Shown in pieces: positions 1 to 7,947 of a stretch of 28,735 bases of DNA. Numbering within the stretch: position 1 is the stretch's first letter; each line of letters begins with the position of its first letter. The notes beneath the pieces were generated by a model. It saw nothing but the letters and a program-made list of their open reading frames with translations, had not been told where the DNA came from and made no database searches. The translations under genes and the position numbers were made by a program. The stretch comes from Candidatus Nomurabacteria bacterium RIFCSPHIGHO2_01_FULL_39_10 (GTDB lineage: Bacteria > Patescibacteriota > Minisyncoccia > Phycocordibacterales > UBA9973), in the NCBI GenBank assembly GCA_001786805.1, contig MFTJ01000056.1, positions 1 to 28,735 of the forward strand, written 5' to 3'.

Positions 1-447
1 ACGCTCGAAGGCGACGGCAGAAAGACAATCCAAGAGCTGATAGAAGAGCTGGATAAAAAACGGGCAAGCCGAGTAGAACCCATACGTATCTCAAAGGAAC
101 TGCATGAACATATTTCGCGGGCAGGATTCTCCGTCTCGGATATTCTGCCCGCCGGAGAAACTTTGGTTTTGTCGCACCGCATGGGCAGATTTTTCGGAGG
201 CAAAACCATAGAAATGATTGACAGCTTACATCCGAGTTTTATTCCTGTTTTTGAAAAAGTCGCGAAGGTAACGGGCTTATCAGTGGTGGGTTTTGACGCC
301 ATCATCAAAGATCCGGCAAAACCGGCTAACACGCAGCGTTGGGGGATTATTGAATGCAATACGTTGCCTTTTATTGATTTGCATTATTATGCTTTGGAAG
401 GAAAACCGAAAAATATCGCAGGCATGATTTGGGATTTATGGGAATAA
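1..447 (+). CDS. ATP-grasp ligase, C-terminal fragment (cyanophycin synthetase/D-Ala-D-Ala ligase-like)
   Basis: The frame is open from the first base of the window, so the start codon lies upstream and only 148 codons are visible. The segment GDGRKTIQELI resembles the part of cyanophycin-synthetase-type ATP-grasp domains that follows the central lid. The end, IIECNTLPFIDLHYY followed by a G-x-P-x-x-I-A segment, matches the last ATP-grasp strand, where E and N bind Mg-ATP and the HHYP-like stretch follows. ATP-grasp enzymes join a carboxylate to an amine through an acyl-phosphate; the substrate cannot be told from this end. It stops 24 nt before the restriction-modification operon, which has its own -10 box. 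Family assignment is fairly secure, exact function is not. Confidence 0.7.
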   Translation, partial: TLEGDGRKTIQELIEELDKKRASRVEPIRISKELHEHISRAGFSVSDILPAGETLVLSHRMGRFFGGKTIEMIDSLHPSFIPVFEKVAKVTGLSVVGFDAIIKDPAKPANTQRWGIIECNTLPFIDLHYYALEGKPKNIAGMIWDLWE

Positions 448-456
448 GACCCTGTA

Positions 457-471
457 TGGTATAATTATTCT
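457..471 (+). promoter_or_regulatory. Extended -10 promoter, leaderless type, for the restriction-modification operon
   Basis: TGGTATAAT at 457-465 is a perfect extended -10 (TGnTATAAT). Only 6 nt separate it from the ATG at 472, so the predicted transcription start falls on the start codon itself. No Shine-Dalgarno sequence is present. Confidence 0.65.
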
Positions 472-2313
472 ATGTTAAAAAATGAGAAGAAAACTGAGAA
501 ACTAACTCGCCAGTTTCTTTTAGAAGTTGGTATTTATGACAATAATGATTTTATTATAGAGGAACAAAAAAGTGATAATCCTATTATTCAAAAGTTGCTT
601 AAAAATGCTAGCAAGTCTGGTGTCGGTCTTGGCAAACCGGAATTTATTGTGCGTAAAAAAGATGATAATGAATTTTTGATGGTTATCGAATGTAAAGCTG
701 ATGTTAAATATCATGAATCGAAAGATAAAAATTTGTATAAAGATTATGCCGTCGATGGTGTTCTTTTATATGGAAGTTATCTCTCGAAAGAATTTAATGT
801 TATCGCTATTGGTATAAGTGGTGAAAACGAAAGCAATATAAAAGTCAGCACCTTTTTATATCCGAAGAACTCGGCTAAATACATATATTTGTTAGATGAA
901 AATAATCAAAAAATTCAAAAAATATTAAGTTGGGATAGATATATTGAGAGAGTAAAATTTGATCCAGTGTTGGCACAAACAAGACATGTAGATTTGATGA
1001 AATTCTCTCGCGAGCTTCATGACTACATGCGTGATTATGCAAAAATTACCGAAGCCCAGAAACCTCTTTTAGTAAGTGGAGTTCTAATTGCTTTTATGGA
1101 TAAAGGTTTTGAAAAAGCTTATACGGCCTATGAAGGAGAGGATCTTGCAGAAAATACCTTTTTAGCAATTCAAGGTATGATAAACAAAGCGCAATTAGGA
1201 GACAATCATGAAGCGAAGAAAAGAGCGGTTATAAATGCTTTTAGTTTTATTAAACATCATCCAGAGCTACAAAAGGTTGATAAAAAAAGAAACGAATCAC
1301 CACTTTTTCATATTGTTAAAGAATTGTATATTCATGTAAAACCATTTACAAAAGATCATTACGATTTTGATATAATCGGAAATTTTTACGGAGAATTTAT
1401 TCGATATACTGGTGGAGACGGAAAAGGTTTAGGTATTGTACTTACACCAAAACACATTACTGATCTTTTTACCGATCTTGCAAAAATAAACAAAAATTCA
1501 GTAGTGTTAGATATTTGCTGTGGAACGGGTGGATTTTTGATTTCTGCTATGAAAAAAATGACTGAAAAAGTAAGTGCCGATGAAAAAAAGAATATTCTTG
1601 AAAATTCTTTAATAGGCATAGAACAAGAACCACAAATGTTTGCTCTTGCAGTTTCTAATATGATTCTTCGTGGAGACGGAAAGACCAATCTTTATCAAGG
1701 TTCATGTTTTGATGAAAATATTTTTGAAAAAGTAAAAGATAAAGCCAGTGTCGGTTTTTTGAACCCGCCTTATTCACAAAAGGGAGATAATCTTCATGAA
1801 TGGGACTTTATTATTCAAATGCTTTATGGGCTTCAAAGAAATGCCGTGGGAATCGTCATTGTGCCGATGTCGCTTGCCATTGACACGAAACATCCTCTTC
1901 GTGAAAAACTCTTAAAAGAACATAGATTAGAGGCAGTAATGAGTATGCCTGACGATTTATTTTATCCAGTGGGAGTTGTTGCTTGCATTATGGTATTTGC
2001 CGCGCATGTTCCACATGACAGCGACAAGCATCATGAAAGCTGGTTTGGTTATTGGAAAGATGACGGATTTAGAAAAGATAAAATACAAGGAAGAATTCCC
2101 AAAACCAGTGATAACTGGGAAAATATTAAGAAAAATTGGTTAGAAATGTTTCGCAGAAAAGAAGTTGCGGGTAAGAGCGTGTGGAAAAAAGTTTCAAAAG
2201 ACGATGAGTGGTGTGCAGAAGCATATCTCGAAACAGACTATTCTGATATTTCAAAAGAAGAGTTTGAAAAGGAATTAAAAAAATATTGGGTTTTTAAAAC
2301 TTTAAACAAATAA
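472..2313 (+). CDS. BcgI-like restriction/modification subunit: PD-(D/E)XK nuclease fused to N6-adenine methyltransferase
   Basis: 613 aa. Residues about 1-130 look like a PD-(D/E)XK nuclease of the HsdR-N kind, with PEF at 56-58 and IECK at 72-75 as acidic and E-x-K residues. Residues about 185-540 are an N6 DNA methylase: motif I VLDICCGTGGF at 345-355 binds SAM and motif IV NPPY at 431-434 marks adenine-N6 transfer. One chain therefore carries cutting and methylating activity, and the next gene, 2 nt downstream, is a separate specificity subunit. That layout and both lengths agree with type IIB BcgI A and B as I remember that family, rather than with type I HsdM plus HsdR; no separate HsdR helicase is nearby. 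A solitary methylase with a dead nuclease domain is the main alternative. The pair is more A+T-rich than flanking genes, suggesting transfer. Confidence 0.85.
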   Translation: MLKNEKKTEKLTRQFLLEVGIYDNNDFIIEEQKSDNPIIQKLLKNASKSGVGLGKPEFIVRKKDDNEFLMVIECKADVKYHESKDKNLYKDYAVDGVLLYGSYLSKEFNVIAIGISGENESNIKVSTFLYPKNSAKYIYLLDENNQKIQKILSWDRYIERVKFDPVLAQTRHVDLMKFSRELHDYMRDYAKITEAQKPLLVSGVLIAFMDKGFEKAYTAYEGEDLAENTFLAIQGMINKAQLGDNHEAKKRAVINAFSFIKHHPELQKVDKKRNESPLFHIVKELYIHVKPFTKDHYDFDIIGNFYGEFIRYTGGDGKGLGIVLTPKHITDLFTDLAKINKNSVVLDICCGTGGFLISAMKKMTEKVSADEKKNILENSLIGIEQEPQMFALAVSNMILRGDGKTNLYQGSCFDENIFEKVKDKASVGFLNPPYSQKGDNLHEWDFIIQMLYGLQRNAVGIVIVPMSLAIDTKHPLREKLLKEHRLEAVMSMPDDLFYPVGVVACIMVFAAHVPHDSDKHHESWFGYWKDDGFRKDKIQGRIPKTSDNWENIKKNWLEMFRRKEVAGKSVWKKVSKDDEWCAEAYLETDYSDISKEEFEKELKKYWVFKTLNK

Positions 2314-2315
2314 AT

Positions 2316-3269
2316 ATGCAATTGGTAAAATTATCTAATTTATTCGAAGCAAAATACGGAGTCAATCTCGAGCTATATTCTCTTGAAGAAAACAACAAAA
2401 GGAATGAAGATTTTATTCCTTTTGTTTCAAGAACTGAAAACAATAATGGAGTTTCTGCTTTCGTGAAGCTTGACCTAAATCTGAAAGCTATACTCCCAAA
2501 TACCTTGACCGTGGCGGTAAGTGGCTCGGTACTCTCAACTTTTTTACAGCCCTATAATTATTATTCTGGAAGAGATTTGTATTATTTGATTCCCAAAAAA
2601 GAAATGTCGGAACGAGAATTAATTTATTACGCAATTTGCATCACAAGAAATAAGTATAAATATTCTTATGGTAGACAAGCAAATAGAACACTGAGAGATT
2701 TACTTATTCCGGCAAAAATTCCTGAAAAATTTCTCAACCTAAAAATAAATAAATTAAATGAAAAATCTGTTTCAAATAAAAAACTTCTATCAAATACGCA
2801 GAACTGGAAATGGTTTAATCTGGGTGATTTATTTACTTTTGAAAAAGGGGAAAGACTAACAAAACCAGACAGAATAGAGGGAGATGTTCCACTGATAACT
2901 GCCGGAGAAAATAATAATGGAGTATCAGAATATATTTCTCTGAAAGAATTCAAGGATAAAAAGATAATTTTCGAAAATAAAATAACAATTGATATGTTTT
3001 TCAATGTTTTTTATCATAATTACAAATATTTCAGCGATGACAATATTCACACTTTGGTTCCAAAGGATTTTAAATTGAATCAATATAACTCTTTATTTCT
3101 TGTATCAATTTTAAGCAAACTAAAATATAAATATGCTTACGGCAGACAGGTTAGGCTTATGAGATTGCCTTTTGAGAAAATTAAACTTCCTATTGATAAA
3201 AATAATAATCCCGATTGGCAGTTTATGGAAGATTATATAAAATCTTTACCATATTCTGCTTCAATTTAA
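2316..3269 (+). CDS. Restriction-modification specificity (S) subunit, BcgI B-like, two TRDs
   Basis: 317 aa. The chain contains two versions of one module. The first ends with KYKYSYGRQ (about residue 113-121) and the second with KYKYAYGRQ (about 270-278); each has an NNNGVS segment near its start and an IP/LVPK strand. This is the duplicated target-recognition domain arrangement of type I S and BcgI B subunits, so it should read a bipartite DNA site. The C-terminal PDWQFMEDYIKSLPYS is typical of BcgI-like beta subunits. The ATG follows the methylase stop after 2 nt, so the two are probably translated together. The gene ends 4 nt from the convergent lipid phosphatase gene with no visible terminator. 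Confidence 0.82.
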   Translation: MQLVKLSNLFEAKYGVNLELYSLEENNKRNEDFIPFVSRTENNNGVSAFVKLDLNLKAILPNTLTVAVSGSVLSTFLQPYNYYSGRDLYYLIPKKEMSERELIYYAICITRNKYKYSYGRQANRTLRDLLIPAKIPEKFLNLKINKLNEKSVSNKKLLSNTQNWKWFNLGDLFTFEKGERLTKPDRIEGDVPLITAGENNNGVSEYISLKEFKDKKIIFENKITIDMFFNVFYHNYKYFSDDNIHTLVPKDFKLNQYNSLFLVSILSKLKYKYAYGRQVRLMRLPFEKIKLPIDKNNNPDWQFMEDYIKSLPYSASI

Positions 3270-3273
3270 AGAA

Positions 3274-3912
3274 TTACTTTTTCAAAAATAATTCCCAGTC
3301 TTTTTTGAATACAAATTTGCAGATTTGAAAAATAGTGAAAGTGATAAAGTAAGCCGCCAAGACGTCTATGGAGTAATGTAGATGTCCCAAGAGGACAACG
3401 ACGGCGAAGACGGCAGAAAAACCGAGGAAGACAAAACGCAATTTTTTATTGTCCCAAAACATCAGAGCTAAAAGAAAGGGCAGACCGGTATGTCCGGAAA
3501 AGAAAAGATCATAGCCGTTAAAAATGCCGTTAAATATCGTATTGCTGAAAAATTCCGAGCTTATCAGCACGCTGGTGGGGAACGGGCTGATATGCGTGAG
3601 ACTGACAAAAACTGACCTTATCAAAGTAAAAAGAGCGACGCTTTTCATGGCAAACGGCATGTAATTAATGCTCTTCATGCACACCCCAACACCAATAAAG
3701 AGCAAAACCACCGCTCCCCATACAAAAATTCTGTCTACATCATATACCCGCGTGTTGCTGAGTATGATATCGGTGACGGGACCGCTCGCTATGCGGGTGG
3801 CGTAATTGCTTGCTAGAAACTGCATAAACAAACTTATAGTCAAAAGCAGTCCGCCGCTTATGAAAGAGAGAACAAATCTTTTGTCGGAAAAATGAATTTT
3901 ATAAGATTGCAT
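3274..3912 (-). CDS. PAP2_C-type phosphatase (sphingomyelin-synthase-like), membrane protein
   Basis: 212 aa, very hydrophobic with about six membrane segments. Two conserved blocks are visible: SGHTG with H141, and GHLHYSIDVLAAY with H179 and D183. These match the C2/C3 His-His-Asp triad of the PAP2_C (sphingomyelin synthase-related) family, whose members move or remove phosphate head groups on lipids at the outer face of a membrane. The substrate here is unknown. It is last in the minus-strand envelope operon, 12 nt after the hydrolase gene, and next to a glycosyltransferase and a DedA protein, which suggests lipid or glycolipid processing. Confidence 0.75.
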   Translation of the reverse strand: MQSYKIHFSDKRFVLSFISGGLLLTISLFMQFLASNYATRIASGPVTDIILSNTRVYDVDRIFVWGAVVLLFIGVGVCMKSINYMPFAMKSVALFTLIRSVFVSLTHISPFPTSVLISSEFFSNTIFNGIFNGYDLFFSGHTGLPFLLALMFWDNKKLRFVFLGFSAVFAVVVLLGHLHYSIDVLAAYFITFTIFQICKFVFKKDWELFLKK

Positions 3913-3924
3913 GTGTTTATCCGT

Positions 3925-4737
3925 CTATTCTAACAGATTTTTATTTTCAATGAAAGATTCTATTGCGTCCGATACTTCTTTTATGTTATTCAGCACGACA
4001 ATATGATCGGCATTGTCAAACAGTACAAGTTTTGAATTTGTTATTTTTTTAGATATTGCAATTGAATTTTTTGCCGGCGACATTGTGTCCTTTGTTCCAT
4101 GCACAATCAAAGTCGGCACTTTTATTTTTTCCAAAAGATATTCCTGCTCTGGCTGGAGCGAATGTTTCAGACAGTAAGAATAAGCGCGCAGAGTCGTGTT
4201 TGAGACATCGGCATAGCATCTTTTTAAACTCCAATCTGTAGAATTTGGGAATTTAACATAATCTATATGGTGCCCCGGTTTTGGAGCAAATGGAAGCCAG
4301 TCAAAAATTTTAGAGAGCTTCAGGATGAATCTGCCGATTTTTGATAAAAAAGTTTTTTCCAAATCAAAAATCGGCGAAAGGAAAATAACCGCCCGAATAT
4401 TTTCTTGGTATAATTTTATATACTCCGCCGCAATCAAGCTGGCAAATGAATGGCTGATCAGGACAAATTTTCTGATATTTAAATGGGCTGCCAGCTCATG
4501 CAGGTCATTGGCAAAATTTTTAATTTCATAATCTGAATAATTAGGAAATTTTTTAGACTTGCCATGCCCGCGAATATCAAAAGTAAGAAGGTTATATTTA
4601 TTCTCAAAAATTTTCTCATAAGGAAGCCATGCCGAAGATGAACCGGAGAGTCCATGCACAAATACCAAAGTTGGTCTCCCAGATTTAAATTCATTCGTTC
4701 GGTAGTATATTTCGTTGTTAAAAAGATATTCCTGCAT
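3925..4737 (-). CDS. Alpha/beta hydrolase
   Basis: 270 aa, full-length single-domain alpha/beta hydrolase. HG at residues 28-29 provides the oxyanion-hole region, S97 lies in the nucleophile elbow, D217 lies in HGTKDTMSP and H245 in NADHIVVL, giving a complete Ser-Asp-His triad. The elbow reads S-H-S-F-A instead of the usual G-x-S-x-G, so both glycines are replaced; this is seen in some family members but is unusual. There is no signal peptide, so it is probably cytoplasmic. It starts 6 nt after the glycosyltransferase stop in the same operon. Substrate unknown; an esterase acting on lipid intermediates is only a guess from context. Confidence 0.8.
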   Translation of the reverse strand: MQEYLFNNEIYYRTNEFKSGRPTLVFVHGLSGSSSAWLPYEKIFENKYNLLTFDIRGHGKSKKFPNYSDYEIKNFANDLHELAAHLNIRKFVLISHSFASLIAAEYIKLYQENIRAVIFLSPIFDLEKTFLSKIGRFILKLSKIFDWLPFAPKPGHHIDYVKFPNSTDWSLKRCYADVSNTTLRAYSYCLKHSLQPEQEYLLEKIKVPTLIVHGTKDTMSPAKNSIAISKKITNSKLVLFDNADHIVVLNNIKEVSDAIESFIENKNLLE

Positions 4738-4743
4738 TTTAAC

Positions 4744-5922
4744 TTATTTTTTCAAAGCCGAATAATAAACTTCTTCCAATAACTCCGCGCTCTTATGTAT
4801 ATCATATTTTTGGACATTTTGGAGACTTTTTTCTCCCATCTTTTTTCTTAAATCTATATCGGTGATTAGTTTCAAAGCTTGGCGCGCCAAATCTTCCGGA
4901 TTTTTCGCTTTAAATAAAAATCCGTTTCCGTCCACAAAATAACGCGATGCGCTCATTTTTGCGTCCGCGACAATAATCGGCTTGCCGCATGCCATCGCTT
5001 CCAAGACCACCATACCCTCCAGCTCCGCCAAAGACGGCAAAACAAATATATCGCACACGTTGTATGCCAAGACCTTATCTTCCTCGCTGACCAGACCCAA
5101 AAAAGTGATGTATTTATCAACTCCCAGACTGCGCGCCAGCTTTTCTAATTTTAGTCTTTGGTGTCCGGCGCCAACCAGCATCACATGAATGTCCGGATAT
5201 TTTTTAATGATGTATGGCGCCGCTTTGATTAAAGTATCAATAGATTTTTCCGGAAATAATCTGCCGACAAAAAGCAATTTTATTTTTTCGGGCGGTATAT
5301 TAAAACGCTCATAAAAATCTCCAATCATCATAGGCTTAAATTCTTTTAAATCTATTCCGTTGCTGATCACCACAGAAGGGTGATTTTTGTTGTTTAATTT
5401 TTCAAGCAAAGTGCGCGCCATTTCCGAAGGATAAATCAATATCTCCGACTTGCCGTAAACCCACGTGAGCCATTTGTTCCAGATATTTGAGAGCGCGGGC
5501 TGGATTATTTTTGGCATATCCATAAATAAATTCTCCGGCTGGGAATGCGAATGCGCCACAATTTTTATGCCGAGAGTTTTTGCCGCTTTGATTGCAACTA
5601 TGGCGCCGGACATCGGCAAAATTATATGCACCACATCAATTTTCTCTTCCAGAAAAATTTTCTTTAATTCTTTTATTGTGGGAAAGGCTAAATTCCACCC
5701 GCCAGACTTTGGGACGGGGAGTGAGCGAAAGCGGTAAGCTTTTACCTCATTGTGGTGGCTATGGTCTTTATGTTCGGCTGACCGCGCGCCGATGAAAATG
5801 ACATGATGCCCGCGTTCTTTCAATAATTTTGAAAACCGTATGGTAGAAATCACCACACCGGATTTGTTGTTGCCGATAGGGTCGCAGACCATGGCGATAT
5901 TGAGTTTCTTTCTTGTAGTCAT
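4744..5922 (-). CDS. Glycosyltransferase family 4 (GT-B fold)
   Basis: 392 aa, the usual length for GT4. The N-terminal Rossmann half begins KLNIAMVCDPIGNNKSGVV, with a glycine-containing donor/acceptor loop. The C-terminal half has LLFVGRLFPEKSIDTLIKA and PSLAELEGMVVLEAMACGKP, the nucleotide-sugar-binding region with the E-x7-E pair. Such enzymes transfer a sugar with retention onto a lipid or glycan at the inner face of the membrane. Context (DedA protein, lipid phosphatase, hydrolase) suggests glycolipid or envelope glycan synthesis. The ATG at 5922 starts 2 nt after the DedA stop. The exact sugar cannot be read from the sequence. Confidence 0.88.
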   Translation of the reverse strand: MTTRKKLNIAMVCDPIGNNKSGVVISTIRFSKLLKERGHHVIFIGARSAEHKDHSHHNEVKAYRFRSLPVPKSGGWNLAFPTIKELKKIFLEEKIDVVHIILPMSGAIVAIKAAKTLGIKIVAHSHSQPENLFMDMPKIIQPALSNIWNKWLTWVYGKSEILIYPSEMARTLLEKLNNKNHPSVVISNGIDLKEFKPMMIGDFYERFNIPPEKIKLLFVGRLFPEKSIDTLIKAAPYIIKKYPDIHVMLVGAGHQRLKLEKLARSLGVDKYITFLGLVSEEDKVLAYNVCDIFVLPSLAELEGMVVLEAMACGKPIIVADAKMSASRYFVDGNGFLFKAKNPEDLARQALKLITDIDLRKKMGEKSLQNVQKYDIHKSAELLEEVYYSALKK

Positions 5923-5924
5923 TA

Positions 5925-6479
5925 TTATGAACTGATTTTTTTAGCTATCTTGTATTTTCGGATGAATACAAACAGCAAAACAGTGAGCGCAATCACGCTT
6001 CCTCCCGCCGCGTAGTAATCCAAATATTTTCCTATGACCACATATGCGTTGCCGAACAATATTCCTATCGCAAGCAGGACGAGCGATTGAACGGCGGAAA
6101 TCAAGATGCATGTTTTAAAAAATCTTTTGTACGGCACACGCAATACGCCGGCAGTAATCAAGCCGGTAGTTCCGAGTCCGTACACCACTTTTGACGCCAG
6201 AATCGCTTTTTTGTGGTTTTCTTGAAAATATATTTTTGCTTTTTCCAATTTTTCGTCGGTGATTTTAAAATAACGCAGAAATCTTTTTCCGAAATAGCCG
6301 AAAGAATAGGCTATCCCGTCTCCGACAACGTCGCCTGTAATCATTACCAGATAAACAACGAAGGGATTGAAAACTCCCAGTGTTGCCAAAAATCCGGCAA
6401 CTACGGTCACTATCGGTCCTTCAATAACGGACAGAGGAATGATTATCCAGTATTTATATGTAAGCAGAAGTTCAATCAT
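5925..6479 (-). CDS. DedA/VTT-domain family membrane protein
   Basis: 184 aa from the preferred ATG at 6479, which overlaps the upstream stop as ATGA, so translation is probably coupled. An in-frame upstream ATG (6518) would add 13 residues with no membrane or conserved sequence. The protein has the VTT layout: an early hydrophobic segment with a conserved acidic residue (SVIEGPIVTVVAGFLA), then GDVVGDGIAYSFGYFGKRFL, a cytoplasmic helix with FQENHKKAILASKVVYGLG, and two C-terminal membrane segments. DedA proteins move lipids such as undecaprenyl phosphate or phosphatidylethanolamine across the membrane in well-studied bacteria. The usual basic residue of the F-x-x-R-x-x-P loop is replaced by K (ASKVVYG), so transport chemistry may differ. 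Confidence 0.8.
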   Translation of the reverse strand: MIELLLTYKYWIIIPLSVIEGPIVTVVAGFLATLGVFNPFVVYLVMITGDVVGDGIAYSFGYFGKRFLRYFKITDEKLEKAKIYFQENHKKAILASKVVYGLGTTGLITAGVLRVPYKRFFKTCILISAVQSLVLLAIGILFGNAYVVIGKYLDYYAAGGSVIALTVLLFVFIRKYKIAKKISS

Positions 6480-7237
6480 TTTTGTTTTGCTAAAATTTCC
6501 TCCAACACATTTTTCCATTTTTTAAATTGTTTTTCCATAGTGGAACTCACACTATTACGATTTTTATATTCCCATCCTTTTTTCATCTGGGCATTTGCAT
6601 TAGCCCCAGTATCTATAAAAAATACTCGCTGACCTTTTTTGTTCGGTTTATCTGCTATTAATATGTTGCTAGAATAACGCGGATGAAGAACCAAAGCGTA
6701 AAACATTACGCGCAGGTCTTTGTTAAATTCTGGAGTGCGCATAAAATCCGGATAATGCCTGTCTTCTTTACGAGTCGTTTGCAAAAGTTGTATTGAAGCA
6801 TCAGTTAATTCTAATAACTGGCGCACTATTTCGGGGTCCTTGTAAATATCTTCATCTTTTAACCTATCAATTCGTTCACCCTTGATAAATTGTTGTATGC
6901 AAAAAGCTTTAGGGCTGTCCTCTGCTGTTTCTTGCGCTTTAAAATATAATGTGTCAGGAACAAATTTTCCAAAACCGGGGAAACTTTTCAAAAATTCATA
7001 AAATTTTCTACTCTCTAACATTTCTTCTTCAGTTGCAAAGATTTCCTCTTTACTTACTTTTAATGCGATGTTGGCTTGTTCTTTGCCATCTGTGTTTTGC
7101 GTTATTATTTCCCAAACATCTGATCCGCCGCCCTCCGCATGTTTTTTACCCTCTTTTATGTTGAGGGGCAATGTCGAATCTATAACTTTTTCCTCTTTTG
7201 TCGTTTTTTTGTTCTGCTGAATGCTTTCCATTCCCAT
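6476..7237 (-). CDS. Degenerate protein-kinase-fold protein (possible pseudokinase)
   Basis: About 253 aa from the preferred ATG at 7237; ATGs at 7246 and 7231 are alternatives. It has no confident named family. Signs of a kinase/APH-like fold are present in the right order: a glycine-rich turn GGGSDVWEI, a strand IALKVS with a candidate ATP-binding lysine, an acidic helix (EEEMLESRKF), a hinge-like QQFIKGERI, then HPRYSSNILIA and VFFIDTG in the positions of the catalytic and DFG loops. The catalytic-loop Asp appears replaced while the metal-binding Asp of FIDTG is kept. It lies between comF and the DedA gene. A perfect extended -10 sits at the end of comF just ahead of it, so it can be transcribed independently. 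Confidence 0.55.
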   Translation of the reverse strand: MGMESIQQNKKTTKEEKVIDSTLPLNIKEGKKHAEGGGSDVWEIITQNTDGKEQANIALKVSKEEIFATEEEMLESRKFYEFLKSFPGFGKFVPDTLYFKAQETAEDSPKAFCIQQFIKGERIDRLKDEDIYKDPEIVRQLLELTDASIQLLQTTRKEDRHYPDFMRTPEFNKDLRVMFYALVLHPRYSSNILIADKPNKKGQRVFFIDTGANANAQMKKGWEYKNRNSVSSTMEKQFKKWKNVLEEILAKQK

Positions 7238-7244
7238 AATCTGC

Positions 7245-7253
7245 ATTATAACA
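7245..7253 (-). promoter_or_regulatory. Extended -10 promoter for the kinase-like gene
   Basis: On the minus strand TGTTATAAT (7253 to 7245) is a perfect extended -10. The ATG at 7237 follows after 7 nt, which would give a leaderless or nearly leaderless message and decides the start over ATG 7246, which overlaps the -10 box. Confidence 0.5.
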
Positions 7254-7256
7254 TTT

Positions 7257-7919
7257 TTAGTGCGCCACGGTAAAAGCGATGATTTTGCGGGCGCCGGATT
7301 TTTTGAGAATCTTACGGGCTTCGGCAAGCGTTGCTCCTGTTGTGGTGATGTCATCTATTAAAATTATATTTCTATTTTTTATGCTTTCCACATTTTTTAC
7401 TGAAAAAGAACCTACGATATTTTCCAGTCTTTCTCTCCGATTTTTGATGCGGGCTTGATGCTCTGTTTCTTTTGGCTTGATTAAAATATTTTTTTCTAAT
7501 TTAAAATTTTTATTTCTATCTATTTTTATTAATTCTCTACAGATTAATTCTGCCTGATTGTATCCTCGCTCTCTATATCTTTTAGGCGAAAGGGGGATAG
7601 GGATTAATAATGGTTCACGGAAGTTTTCCATTACGGAAAGTTCGGACAATTCTTCCATTATTTTTTCATACAAAACTTCCGCGAAAATTTTCGCCAGTCT
7701 TTTCTTGCCTTTATATTTAAGCAAATGCAGAGCTTTTTTAATCGGCGGGTGGCGATAGTCATAGAGAGGAAAAATCCAATTCGCAGTTTCGCGTTCTGCT
7801 GGAGGGGCATCAGAAAGGCATAGAGCGCAAAAATCTTTGCTTTTTTCTCCGCAGGAGATGCATTTTATAGGGAAAATTAGATTTAAAACGCTGTTCAGTA
7901 TGGTGTTTAATGCTCTCAT
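7257..7919 (-). CDS. comF: ComF family phosphoribosyltransferase-like competence protein
   Basis: 220 aa from the ATG at 7919; longer in-frame versions would run into the divergent pilM region and add unrelated residues. The N-terminal zinc finger is intact (CISCGEKSKDFCALC, residues 20-34), followed by LLKYKGKKRLA, RYRERGYNQAE and the PRPP-loop-like IILIDDITTTGATL typical of the ComF/GntX family. ComF is a cytoplasmic protein required for DNA uptake in transformable bacteria; a role in bringing in or handling single-stranded DNA is known from genetics rather than chemistry. It is divergently placed from the type IV pilus cluster, so the uptake pilus and ComF share an intergenic region of only 28 nt. 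Confidence 0.9.
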   Translation of the reverse strand: MRALNTILNSVLNLIFPIKCISCGEKSKDFCALCLSDAPPAERETANWIFPLYDYRHPPIKKALHLLKYKGKKRLAKIFAEVLYEKIMEELSELSVMENFREPLLIPIPLSPKRYRERGYNQAELICRELIKIDRNKNFKLEKNILIKPKETEHQARIKNRRERLENIVGSFSVKNVESIKNRNIILIDDITTTGATLAEARKILKKSGARKIIAFTVAH

Positions 7920-7922
7920 ATA

Positions 7923-7938
7923 TGTTATACTTATGGAG
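7923..7938 (+). promoter_or_regulatory. Divergent promoter region for pilM (plus) and comF (minus)
   Basis: TGTTATACT at 7923-7931 is an extended -10 for pilM. The same bases read on the other strand give GTATAAC, a -10-like box 4 nt before the comF ATG. The two promoters would overlap and compete. GGAG at 7935-7938 is one of the few Shine-Dalgarno-like sequences in the window, 9 nt before the pilM ATG; but the predicted transcript start is at about 7938, so the motif may be outside the mRNA. Confidence 0.4.
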
Positions 7939-7947
7939 CATTTTAAC

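Noticed and set aside
472..3269. Ordinary type I hsdM-hsdS pair
   Set aside because: The methylase chain carries its own N-terminal PD-(D/E)XK region and no hsdR is adjacent; the lengths fit the BcgI plan better, though type I cannot be excluded without a profile search.
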